From Mitsuaria chitosanitabida ATCC BAA-476 = NBRC 102408 (GTDB lineage Bacteria > Pseudomonadota > Gammaproteobacteria > Burkholderiales > Burkholderiaceae_C), in assembly GCF_001598255.1 (NCBI RefSeq), contig NZ_BCYP01000007.1, forward strand, positions 62,001-126,000: a DNA stretch of 64,000 nucleotides, written 5' to 3'. This document shows positions 7,389 through 14,939 of this stretch, in pieces (within the stretch, counting starts at the first letter, position 1; each line of letters opens with the position of its first letter). The translations under genes were made by a program, and so were the position numbers. The notes below the pieces were generated by a model. It was given only the letters and a program-made list of their open reading frames with translations. It had not been told where the DNA came from and made no database searches.

Positions 7389-7888
7389 GTCGAATAGCCA
7401 GCCGCGACATAGGCGTTGACGGTCGGCTCATACGAGCGAGTAGCTCGGTCGAAGCTCGCCTGACGCTCGGTATCCTGCACGTAGATCTCCGGCCACGGCT
7501 CCGCCACGAACACGGTCGAGGCGTAGCGGTACTGCGTCGGCGCTTCCAGGTGATGAGGCTCCAGCGCGACATCCGACAGCTGGAGCCAGGCCAAGCATTC
7601 AGGAATGCCTCGGTCGAAGAACACGGGCCCCTTCAGCAACTGCGCGGCTTGGTGGTTGTCGATGTTCCGCTTCAGGACCTCTTCCAGGAACGCCTGGCGA
7701 TTCGACCCGGGAAGCACACTGCCGCCGCACGCTCACTGCTCGCGGAGGATGGCCAGAGCCGCCTCCGGAAAGACGGCGTATCCGAGCTGATTCAGCGCGG
7801 CCAGCAGCGTGGATTTCCCGGCGCCCGAGGCACCGGTGATGACGTGGCAGTCCGTGGTGATGCGAGTGGACATCGACATGCCGGGCAT
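7385..7888 (-). pseudogene. AAA_28-type ATPase with in-frame stop, 3' end lost
   Basis: Reading from ATG 7888 (MPGMSMSTRITTDCHVITGA), a Walker A motif GASGAGKST is followed by 'AVFPEAALAILREQ', then TGA at 7733-7735. The same frame then continues with CGGSVLPGSNRQAFLEEVLK and GPVFFDRGIPECLAWLQL to AYVAAGYSTC. That is the ordinary course of the small (about 180 aa) AAA_28/COG3911-like ATPase family. The stop replaces one residue in the usual REQ-x-x-GG segment. The last 15 or so residues are replaced by IS30 sequence at about 7385. Two independent lesions make it a pseudogene unless the stop is read through. It lies 5 nt after the SMR gene. Confidence 0.75.
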
Positions 7889-7893
7889 CCGGC

Positions 7894-8229
7894 TCAATGC
7901 GCCGAGCTCTTCGAGAACACGTTGATGACCACCACGCCAAGAAGGATCAGCGCGATCCCGACAATCGCGGCGACATCCAGGCGCTGGTTGAACAGGATCA
8001 GCCCCAGCACCGAGATGAGCACGATGCCCACGCCAGACCAGATGGCATAGGCGATCCCCGTCGGGATCGTGTCGAGCGTCTGGGACAGGCAGTAGAAGCA
8101 GGCGCCATAGCCGAGCACGGTCAGCGCACCCGGCAGCAGCTTGGTGAATCCGTCCGAGTACTTCAGGCAGGTGGTCGCGAAGACCTCGAAGAGGATGGCC
8201 GCGGCCAGGAAAAGATAGGACTTGCTCAT
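7894..8229 (-). CDS. Small multidrug resistance (SMR/EmrE-like) exporter
   Basis: Encodes 111 aa with four transmembrane helices. It begins MSKSYLFLAAAILFEVFATT, with the membrane-embedded glutamate that binds drug and proton at residue 15 (ILFEVFATTCLK). The YxIWxGxG-type segment 'AYAIWSGVGIVLISVLG' near residues 60-76 is characteristic, and helix 4 ends 'ALILLGVVVINVFS'. SMR proteins act as dimers in the inner membrane and export cationic compounds in exchange for protons. It is the first gene of a unit with the decayed ATPase gene (start 5 nt downstream). Length and key residue are intact, so it is likely functional. Confidence 0.92.
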   Translation of the reverse strand: MSKSYLFLAAAILFEVFATTCLKYSDGFTKLLPGALTVLGYGACFYCLSQTLDTIPTGIAYAIWSGVGIVLISVLGLILFNQRLDVAAIVGIALILLGVVVINVFSKSSAH

Positions 8230-8277
8230 GCCGGCATTCTTGCAAAGGGCGATGCCGGGTTTCTGCCGAAGAAGGGT

Positions 8278-8442
8278 TCAGGCTGGGAGCGGACGTCGTC
8301 CTTCTGCAGGCCAGTTCTTCCCAGGCGAGTCAAATGAGTCCCGGGTGTTGAGATCCGACCCACGGGCATGCAGCCACGCCACGGCCGCTCCATCGTTCTC
8401 CACGGCGAGGAAATGGAGCACCGTTTCTCCGATGCCGTTCAT
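8278..8442 (-). pseudogene. Ankyrin-repeat fragment
   Basis: A minus-strand frame reads MNGIGETVLHFLAVENDGAA, then VAWLHARGSDLNTRD before ending at a stop inside the palindromic repeat (TCA at 8278-8280). This is one recognisable ankyrin repeat (G-ETVLHFLAVEND...VAWLHARGSDLN) with remnants of a second. The in-frame upstream codons (AARPELIHL) still look ankyrin-like, but no start or N-terminus is available before the neighbouring asparagine-synthase-like gene. It is most simply the remnant of a larger ankyrin gene cut at both ends. Confidence 0.5.
8279..8295. repeat. Palindromic repeat, right arm only
   Basis: CAGGCTGGGAGCGGACG matches the right arm of copies 1 and 2 almost perfectly; no left arm lies nearby. 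It supplies the stop codon of the ankyrin fragment. Confidence 0.45.
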
Positions 8443-8479
8443 GAGATGGATGAGCTCGGGCCGCGCCGCCTGACCTCTC

Positions 8480-10141
8480 TCACACCCGATAGTTCGGCCG
8501 CTTCGCCCGCAGCCACTGCTCCATCATCATGAGGATCCACACCATCTCGCCGTAGTAGCCAGGGTGTTCCTGCAGGCGGTGCTTGAGCAGTTCGTCGATG
8601 AAGCCGGGTCGCACGATGCCGCGCGTGGACAGGCTGCCCAGCGAGTCCGCCGCCAGCGCCTTCAGGCCTTCGTCGCGCGTGGCCCAGACGCCGAAGGGCA
8701 GGCCGAAGCCCTGCTTCTTCTTGACGATGATCTCGTCCGGCAGGAAGCCCTTCAGCGCTTCCTTGAAGAACCACCGCAGCTTCAGACCTCGCAGCTTGTA
8801 GTCCGCCGGCAGCCGCTCCGAGAAGGCCAGCAGCTCGTCGTCCAGCATCGGGAAGCCGACCGACATCTCCGCCAGGCCCGTCGTCCCCACCACCTTGGGC
8901 AGGTCGGTGTCCGCCAGCGTGTAGCGCCAGTCGAAGGCCAGCATCTTGTCGACCAGCTGCCCGGTCTTGATCGCGTTCCACACCTGGCGCTGCTGCTTCT
9001 GCGGGCCCAGCGGATCGACGCGGCGCAGGAAGTCGCTCTCCAGCACGTCCGTCATCCCGAGACGGGTCAGCAGGTTGTAGCTCTGCAGCCGGTCCGGCAT
9101 CGGCACGCGGGCCTGGTCGATGTAGCTCGCCCCCTTCTTCAGCAGCGGCAGCTTGCCCAGCGGCGACGCGAAGGCCGGCTGCAGCAGCAGCTCCCGCACC
9201 GGGCCGGGCACGCGGCCGTACCAGGAGAACACCGTCTGCTTCGCGTAGCGCGTGTTGCCGCCGAAGAGCTCGTCCCCGCCGTCGCCCGCCAGCAGGTGGC
9301 GCACGCCGTCGTCATGCGCCTTGCGAGCGCAGTAGTAGGCCGGCAGCGCCGAGCTGTTGCCGAAGGGCTGGTCGTAATGCGCCGCCACCTTGGCGATGCC
9401 GGCCACCAGGTCCTTGGGCGTCACGTAGTACTCGTGATGCCGGCAACCGAAGTGCTTGGCCGCGATGCGCGCGAAGGCCATCTCGTCGTAGCCCTCCGCC
9501 TCGAAGCCGATCGAGTAGGTGTCCGCCGGCCGGCCCGCGACGCGGCTCAGCATGCCGGCCACCGTGGAGCTGTCCGTGCCGCCGCTCAGGAAGCAGGCCG
9601 CGTCCCCACCGCGCAGCTGGCGCTGCACCGAGCGCGCCAGGATCTGCTTGAACTCGTCCTTCAGGTCCTCCAGCCTCGGCGACGGATCGGCCTTGAAGCT
9701 CGGCGTCCAGTAGGGCGTGACGCGCAGCTCGCCGCGCTCGTAGATCGCCACATGTCCCGGCGGCAGCCGGAAGATGTTGCGGAACACCGTCCGCGGCGAC
9801 GGGATCACGTGGAAGTAGAGGTAGTCGAACAGCGCCTGCGGATCGAGGTCGGCGTCGTCGCCCGCCAGGTCGTCGGCCCGCGTCGCGAAGCGCAGCTCGT
9901 GGCCGACGATGCGGTAGCACAGCGGCTCGATGCCGAAGCGGTCCGTCGCCAGCACCGTGCGGCCCGAGGGCTGGCGCCAGGCCACCGAGAAGCGGCCCGT
10001 GACCTGGCCCAGCGCCGGGCCGGGATCGGTCTGCGACAGCAGCTGCTGCCAGGCGGCGTCGCGCTGCGCCTCGCTCGCGTCGGCGGGAAGGCCGGGCAGC
10101 CCGGCTTGGCCGGTGGACAGGAAGGTGGCGGTGCTTGTCAT
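8480..10141 (-). CDS. Asparagine-synthase-like amidotransferase lacking the N-terminal cysteine
   Basis: Encodes 553 aa from ATG 10141, which overlaps the upstream stop as ATGA. The synthetase domain is intact: the ATP-pyrophosphatase P-loop 'CFLSGGTDSSTVAG' near residue 184, DTYSIGFEAEGYDE about 213-226, HLLAGDGGDELFGGNTRYAK near 285, and the C-terminal 'KKKQGFGLPFGVW'. The glutaminase half is shortened. The MCGI start that gives class II amidotransferases their Cys nucleophile is replaced by MTSTATFLSTGQAGLPGLPA. Recognisable homology begins only near GRFSVAWRQPSGRTVLATDR. Glutamine hydrolysis is therefore doubtful; it may use free ammonia or another amine to amidate a carboxylate during EPS assembly. 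It is the last gene of the minus operon. Confidence 0.85.
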   Translation of the reverse strand: MTSTATFLSTGQAGLPGLPADASEAQRDAAWQQLLSQTDPGPALGQVTGRFSVAWRQPSGRTVLATDRFGIEPLCYRIVGHELRFATRADDLAGDDADLDPQALFDYLYFHVIPSPRTVFRNIFRLPPGHVAIYERGELRVTPYWTPSFKADPSPRLEDLKDEFKQILARSVQRQLRGGDAACFLSGGTDSSTVAGMLSRVAGRPADTYSIGFEAEGYDEMAFARIAAKHFGCRHHEYYVTPKDLVAGIAKVAAHYDQPFGNSSALPAYYCARKAHDDGVRHLLAGDGGDELFGGNTRYAKQTVFSWYGRVPGPVRELLLQPAFASPLGKLPLLKKGASYIDQARVPMPDRLQSYNLLTRLGMTDVLESDFLRRVDPLGPQKQQRQVWNAIKTGQLVDKMLAFDWRYTLADTDLPKVVGTTGLAEMSVGFPMLDDELLAFSERLPADYKLRGLKLRWFFKEALKGFLPDEIIVKKKQGFGLPFGVWATRDEGLKALAADSLGSLSTRGIVRPGFIDELLKHRLQEHPGYYGEMVWILMMMEQWLRAKRPNYRV

Positions 10142-11253
10142 TGTTGTGGGGGCCGTGTCGGGAAGGACGCCTCCCTGGCGTCCATGGGCGCGCCCAGGGG
10201 CGCGGGTGCAGTGTGCGGCGTCGGTGTGACGGTGGCATCGGGATCGCCCCCGACGACGCCCGTCGCGCTCAGCGCGATCCAGTGCGGGCCGCGCCGCAGG
10301 CAGACGGCGCGGTGGCGGCGGATGCGCGGCAGCTGCGGCAGCACGCGCAGCAGCGCGGCCAGCTCGGCGGCCGCCTCGCGCCAGTTGAAGTGGACCAGCA
10401 GCTGCTGCGCGCCACCGAAGAGGTGGGCGCCCAGCACGTACCAGAGGTGGCGCAGCGGGCCGGCGCTCGGCCGCTTGATGTCGCACACGATCTGCGAGCG
10501 CAGCCGCGATCCGCGCCGGCGCAGCTGCTTGAGCCAGGGCTGCGCCGTCTTGACGTGGAAGCCGCGCAGGTGCCGGAAGGTCGCCGCCGGCACCAGCGCG
10601 ATGTCGAAGCCGTGGTGATGCGCCCGCGCGCAGAGATCGTCGTCCTCGCAGTAGAGGAAGAACAGCGGATCGAAGCCGCCCACGGTCTCGAGGAATTCGC
10701 GCGTCACCAGCCAGGCGGCGGCCGGCAGCGCCTCGGCCAGGTAGTGGCCCGCGACCGGATGGCGGGTCAGCGCGTCGCTCAGGTAGCCCGGCACGTGGGG
10801 CGCGACGTAGTAGCGCAGGAAGGTCGGATCCAGCGACTCGCCCTCGCCATCGAGCTGCAGGGGGCACAGGATGCCGAGCTTGGGGTTGAGCGCGGCCTCG
10901 CGCTCCAGGTGCTCGACCGCGTCCGGCGCCAGCACCGTGTCCTGGTTGAGCAGGAAGACGTGGTCCGCGCCGTCCGCCAGCGCCCGCGCGATGCCGGCGT
11001 TGTTGGCGCGGCCGAAGCCCAGGTTCTTGGGCTCGCGGATCATCGTGACCTCGGCGAAGCCGTCGACGATCTCGCAGGTCGCGTCCGAGGACGCGTTGTC
11101 GACCACGATCACCCGCAGCGGCACCGTGCTGGCGCGCAGCGCGTTCAGGCAGTCGGCGATCCAGGGCGCGCCGTTGAAGCTCACCACGACGCAGGCGACC
11201 CGGGGCGCGCGCGCGGACGTCGGGGCGGTGGTCGTGGCGGGGGTCTCGCTCAT
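10138..11253 (-). CDS. GT2-family glycosyltransferase
   Basis: Encodes 371 aa. The start at 11253 overlaps the flippase stop (ATGA), and its own stop overlaps the next start. The GT-A fold is clear: VACVVVSFNGAPW near residue 20, VIVVDNASSDATCE about 48-61, GFGRANNAGI near 80, and the metal-binding DxD-equivalent 'FLLNQDTVLAPDA' around 100. The acceptor region includes GGFDPLFFLYCEDDDLCARA about 190-210, the ED motif with the catalytic base in the rhamnosyltransferase-like WbbL group. It adds one sugar to a lipid-linked EPS repeat unit on the cytoplasmic face. The tail after about 330 is proline/alanine-rich and probably disordered. Donor sugar unknown. Confidence 0.9.
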   Translation of the reverse strand: MSETPATTTAPTSARAPRVACVVVSFNGAPWIADCLNALRASTVPLRVIVVDNASSDATCEIVDGFAEVTMIREPKNLGFGRANNAGIARALADGADHVFLLNQDTVLAPDAVEHLEREAALNPKLGILCPLQLDGEGESLDPTFLRYYVAPHVPGYLSDALTRHPVAGHYLAEALPAAAWLVTREFLETVGGFDPLFFLYCEDDDLCARAHHHGFDIALVPAATFRHLRGFHVKTAQPWLKQLRRRGSRLRSQIVCDIKRPSAGPLRHLWYVLGAHLFGGAQQLLVHFNWREAAAELAALLRVLPQLPRIRRHRAVCLRRGPHWIALSATGVVGGDPDATVTPTPHTAPAPLGAPMDAREASFPTRPPQQ

Positions 11254-12701
11254 GGCAGGGCTCGCTTGCGCAGATGGCCCAGCGCGCGCGTCACTTCGTG
11301 CGCGAGGGGATGGCGCAGCGCCTGCGCCGCGACCACCAGGCCCGCCAGTCCGGCGCCGCCGGTCAGCAGCAGGGCCACCAGCGCCGGCAGCGCGTAGAAG
11401 TGCACCAACTGCGCCATCAAGGCCTGCGCCGCGATCGATCCCAGTGCCACTCCCACGCTCTTGAGACAGGGACCCAGCAGCGCCTGCATCGTCGTGCCCA
11501 GCAGCTCGCGCATCGCCTTCAGGTAGAGCCCCAGGGCGACCAGGTTGCTCACGACCCAGCAGGCCGCCACGGCCTCGACGCTGAAGCGGGAGGCCGCCAG
11601 GATCACCACCAGGTGGATCGGGCTGTAGATCAGGTTGATGCGCAGCCGCTTGGCCACGTTGCCGGTGGCGTTGAGCAGGTTGGGGCCCAGCGTGTAGAGG
11701 TAGGTCGGCATGATGGCCAGCGCCAGCAGCGTGCAGATGGGCGCGGCCGCGTCCCATTGCGGACCGAAGAGCAGCCGCATCATGTCGCGCGACATCAGCG
11801 CGACGAAGCCGAAGAAGGGCCACGCGATGGCCGTGATCATGCCGGTGCTCTGCGCGTAGAGCGCGGTCAGGTTCTCGCCCTGGCGGTGCTGGTCGGCGAA
11901 GGCCGGCGTGGCCACGCGCTGCACCGCCGAGGTCACGTTCGTGTAGAACATCTCCAGCAGCCCCATCGCGCGGCTGAACAGCCCCACCGCGGTCAGGCCG
12001 AAGGTGCGGGCGATGATGAACTCGTGCGCGTTGCGGGTGAAGACCTCCAGCAGCCGGCTCATCACGAAGAAGGAGCCGTAGCCGAAGACGTAGCGCAGGC
12101 CCGTCAGCCCCGGCATCAGCAGCGTGCCCGGCGGACGCATCACCAGCAGCAGCAGCGCCTGGAAGGCGGTGTTGGCCACGCTGGCCCAGGCCATGCTGCG
12201 GAAGCCGTGGCCGTTGAGCGCCAGCAGCACGCCGGTGCTGGCGTGCACGATCGTCGACGAGAGCTGGATCACGAAGATGCGCCGGAACTGCATCTCGCGC
12301 GTGAGCAGCGCGAAGGCCGGCGAGGCGAAGGGCAGGATCGCGAAGTTCAGCGCCAGGATGCCGATCACGTCGACGACGGCCGGCTCCTTCAGGTAGATCG
12401 CCAGCGGATGGCGCAGCAGCATGGCCACCAGCCCCACCGACCAGCCGATCACGATCGCGCCCGAGTAGGCGGCGCGCAGCTTGGTCTCGGAGAGTTCCTT
12501 CTCCTGGATCAGGTACTCGCTGATGCCGAAGTCCCGCATCACCGTGGCGATGGTCACGAAGGCGGCGCAGACCGAGTACACGCCGATGTCCTGCGGCGTG
12601 AGCAGCCGCGCCAGCACCATCGTCGACGCGATGTTGACGACCAGGCTGGCGTAGCGTTCCGCGAAGGACCAGATCAGCGCTCCGCGCACCTTCGCGTTCA
12701 T
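11250..12701 (-). CDS. Polysaccharide flippase (Wzx-like, MOP superfamily)
   Basis: Encodes 483 aa with about 12-14 hydrophobic helices. The N-terminus MNAKVRGALIWSFAERYASL and the pattern 'VLARLLTPQDIGVYSVCAAF', then DFGISEYLIQ, are characteristic of O-antigen/EPS flippases of the PST/MATE-like family. Such proteins move undecaprenyl-linked repeat units to the outer face of the inner membrane. It sits among glycosyltransferases in the operon; the stop overlaps the next gene's start, and 10 nt separate it from the preceding glycosyltransferase. Substrate specificity cannot be read from sequence. Confidence 0.9.
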   Translation of the reverse strand: MNAKVRGALIWSFAERYASLVVNIASTMVLARLLTPQDIGVYSVCAAFVTIATVMRDFGISEYLIQEKELSETKLRAAYSGAIVIGWSVGLVAMLLRHPLAIYLKEPAVVDVIGILALNFAILPFASPAFALLTREMQFRRIFVIQLSSTIVHASTGVLLALNGHGFRSMAWASVANTAFQALLLLVMRPPGTLLMPGLTGLRYVFGYGSFFVMSRLLEVFTRNAHEFIIARTFGLTAVGLFSRAMGLLEMFYTNVTSAVQRVATPAFADQHRQGENLTALYAQSTGMITAIAWPFFGFVALMSRDMMRLLFGPQWDAAAPICTLLALAIMPTYLYTLGPNLLNATGNVAKRLRINLIYSPIHLVVILAASRFSVEAVAACWVVSNLVALGLYLKAMRELLGTTMQALLGPCLKSVGVALGSIAAQALMAQLVHFYALPALVALLLTGGAGLAGLVVAAQALRHPLAHEVTRALGHLRKRALP

Positions 12702-12711
12702 GCGCGCATCC

Positions 12712-13749
12712 TCATGCGGGCGCGCCGCCCGAGCGGCGCAACAGCTTCTCGCCCAGCACCCGGAAGGGCACGGCCGCGGCGAAGAGCAGGAAGGTCGGGT
12801 CGAAGCGCAGGATGTCCCGCACCAGCTTGAAGTTGATCGCCTTGCCGTGCCGCACGCGGTGCAGCAGGTCCCGCACCACGTCCTGCTGCAGGTTGCGGAT
12901 GGTGCGCAGGTTGTTGCGGCGCTGGGTGTCCGTCATCGTGTAGAAGCGCGGCAGCGAGGTCCACACGAACAGCTCGTTGCGCAGCCGGTTCAGCGAGCGC
13001 TCCGTGCCCCAGCCCGCGCCCTGGTAGATGTTGATGCCCTCGCCGTTGTTGCAGTCCACCGCGGTGGAGAAGCAGAAGGTGGCGCCGCCGTTGCCCAGGT
13101 CCATCCAGAAGAAGAAGTCCTGGCCGTTGAAGAACTCCTCGCGGAAGCGCAGCGCGGGGAAGCGGTCGAAGCGGTAGACCACGGTGGAGGTCTGGATCAC
13201 GCCGCCGCCGTCGCTGGTGATGTGCTCCAGCGGCGAGACGCCCAGGTCGTAGCCGGCCGGCGCCGCGCAGACCTGCGTGTGCGGCTTGTCCAGCGTGCCG
13301 ATGCGCTCGAAGTTGGTCTGGTCCGGGTAGTTGAAGGACCACCAGTCGGCGAAGTAGCCGTCGAAGCGCTCGCCCATCACCGCCAGCGCGTTGGCCAGGT
13401 GGTCGGGCCGCCAGTCGTCGTCCGAGTCCAGGAAGGCGACGAACGTCGTGCCCGGCGGCACCAGGTCCAGCGCCTTGTTGCGCGCCGAGCCGGCGCCGCC
13501 GTTGGGCTTGCGCTGCACGGTCAGCTGCTCGCGCGGGAACTCGGGGTGGGCGTCGACCTCGGACTGCGCGCTGATGGGCGACTCGTCGTCGACGACGATC
13601 ACGTGGATGCGGTCGGCGATGGTCTGCGCGAAGGCCGAGGCCAGCGCCTTGGCCAGCAGGCCGCTCTGGCGCTGGAAATGCGGGATGACGACGGCGATCA
13701 GCGGCGCGGTGCCGGTGGCCGCGCGGGGGGCCGGGGCGGTGGGATTCAT
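12712..13749 (-). CDS. GT2-family glycosyltransferase
   Basis: Encodes 345 aa from ATG 13749 (MNPTAPAPRAATGTAPLIAV), which overlaps the preceding gene's stop. GT-A signatures are VVIPHFQRQSGLLAKAL near residue 20, HVIVVDDESPIS about 48-59, GGAGSARNKALDLVPPG near 82-98 and the DxD motif in FLDSDDDWRPDHL near 105. The second half contains FFNGQDFFFWMDLGNGG (about 210-226), the usual position of the acceptor-side acidic residues. Likely cytoplasmic or membrane-associated transfer of one sugar during EPS repeat assembly. The substrate is unknown. Confidence 0.9.
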   Translation of the reverse strand: MNPTAPAPRAATGTAPLIAVVIPHFQRQSGLLAKALASAFAQTIADRIHVIVVDDESPISAQSEVDAHPEFPREQLTVQRKPNGGAGSARNKALDLVPPGTTFVAFLDSDDDWRPDHLANALAVMGERFDGYFADWWSFNYPDQTNFERIGTLDKPHTQVCAAPAGYDLGVSPLEHITSDGGGVIQTSTVVYRFDRFPALRFREEFFNGQDFFFWMDLGNGGATFCFSTAVDCNNGEGINIYQGAGWGTERSLNRLRNELFVWTSLPRFYTMTDTQRRNNLRTIRNLQQDVVRDLLHRVRHGKAINFKLVRDILRFDPTFLLFAAAVPFRVLGEKLLRRSGGAPA

Positions 13750-14939
13750 CGGGAAGCTCCTTGGACTTCGGCCCGGGCGCCAGGCGTGGCGGTGACGGGC
13801 GTGGCACCGGCGGCCGCGTCGGCGGCGCCCGGTGTCGGACCCGCCGGGGCGGCGGGCAGGGCGGAGGCATCGGCGGCGGCGGGCGCCTCGGCCGGGGTCT
13901 CGTCGGCCGGCGCGCCGCGCAGCAGGCGCTTGAGCGCCGGCAGCCAGCCCCAGCGGTACAGGGTCGCGTGGTAGATGGGCCGGCGCGTGTCGGTCCAGCG
14001 GGTGTGCCACTCCATGACCTTCCCGTAGAACTCGATGCGGCGCAGCGGGCCGCCCGCGGCGGCCGCGTCGAACAGCTGCTGGAACTGCAGCTGGCGCATG
14101 AGCGTCGACGGCGAGACGGCCTTGTGGGCCTCGTCGTAGGCGGTCTTGAGGATGACCAGCGTCGCGCCGGACTCGATGCACAGGTCCATGGACACGACGA
14201 CGTCGTCGAAGCGATAGGTGTAGATCCGGGCCCGGCCCTTGCTCGCGAAGTGCTCCAGCATCGCCAGGTAGAACTCGTACTGCGGATGGCCGGGCGCGAT
14301 GGCCGTGCCTTCCTGGCCTTTCCAGCCGCTGGCCTCCAGCCGGCCGTAGTCGGCCAGTGCCGGGGCCACGTCCTCGGGCCGCGTCAGGCAGTCCATGCGG
14401 GTGACGGTGCCGGCGGTGTCCAGCTTCTTCTGCTGCTTGCGCAGGTTCTGGCGCAGGTTCTTGCCGCGCGCCTCCCAGTAGAGGTCGAACTCGCCCTCGA
14501 GGTCCACCCAGGCCGTGTCGATGTAGTCCTGACCGCGCCAGCGCGGGCTGTCCGCGTCGCGCGGATGGAAGCGGCTGTCGATCTGCGTCAGGCCCAGGCC
14601 CAGCGTCGGGAAGGGCAGCGCGCGCAGCAGGCTGGCCGCCAGCGGCGCCAGCGCCGCGCCCGGCGCGCTGAGCCAGGCGCCCAGCGGCAGCTGCGAAGGC
14701 TGGAAGGTGGTCCATTGGCCGTTGCCGCCCTTGACGACGATGGCGGCGGCGTCCGGCGCGCGCGGGTCGCCGTGCAGCGCCAGCCGCTCCGCGCCGGTGC
14801 CGAACACGCGCAGCAGCGGCAGGAGGAAGCCGCTCTCCAGGAAGGGCAGGCCGGCGACGCGCGCCTGCAGGGCATCCCACGCGGCGGCATGGGGCGCGAA
14901 GGCGTCGGCATCGGGCAGGGGGTGGAGCGTCCAGGTCAT
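13746..14939 (-). CDS. FemAB/CelD-like GNAT-fold acyl or aminoacyl transferase
   Basis: Encodes 397 aa from ATG 14939. The diagnostic part is 'YWEARGKNLRQNLRKQQKKL' near residue 155-174, the R-N-x-R block of the Acetyltransf_6 (CelD/BcsL, COG5653) family, followed by the second GNAT half (YTYRFDDVVVSMDLCIESGA near 255, AYDEAHKAVSPSTLMRQLQF near 285). These proteins are linked to polysaccharide modification and are related to FemAB aminoacyl transferases of XrtA loci. The last about 55 residues are an Ala/Pro/Gly-rich low-complexity tail. It is coupled to both neighbours by ATGA overlaps. Whether it transfers acetyl or aminoacyl groups to EPS is inference. Confidence 0.75.
   Translation of the reverse strand: MTWTLHPLPDADAFAPHAAAWDALQARVAGLPFLESGFLLPLLRVFGTGAERLALHGDPRAPDAAAIVVKGGNGQWTTFQPSQLPLGAWLSAPGAALAPLAASLLRALPFPTLGLGLTQIDSRFHPRDADSPRWRGQDYIDTAWVDLEGEFDLYWEARGKNLRQNLRKQQKKLDTAGTVTRMDCLTRPEDVAPALADYGRLEASGWKGQEGTAIAPGHPQYEFYLAMLEHFASKGRARIYTYRFDDVVVSMDLCIESGATLVILKTAYDEAHKAVSPSTLMRQLQFQQLFDAAAAGGPLRRIEFYGKVMEWHTRWTDTRRPIYHATLYRWGWLPALKRLLRGAPADETPAEAPAAADASALPAAPAGPTPGAADAAAGATPVTATPGARAEVQGASR

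Noticed and set aside
8439-8981. Minus-strand frame overlapping the asparagine-synthase-like gene 3' end
   Set aside because: It is a shifted-frame shadow with Arg/Gly/Ala-rich composition; the main frame is intact to its stop at 8480.
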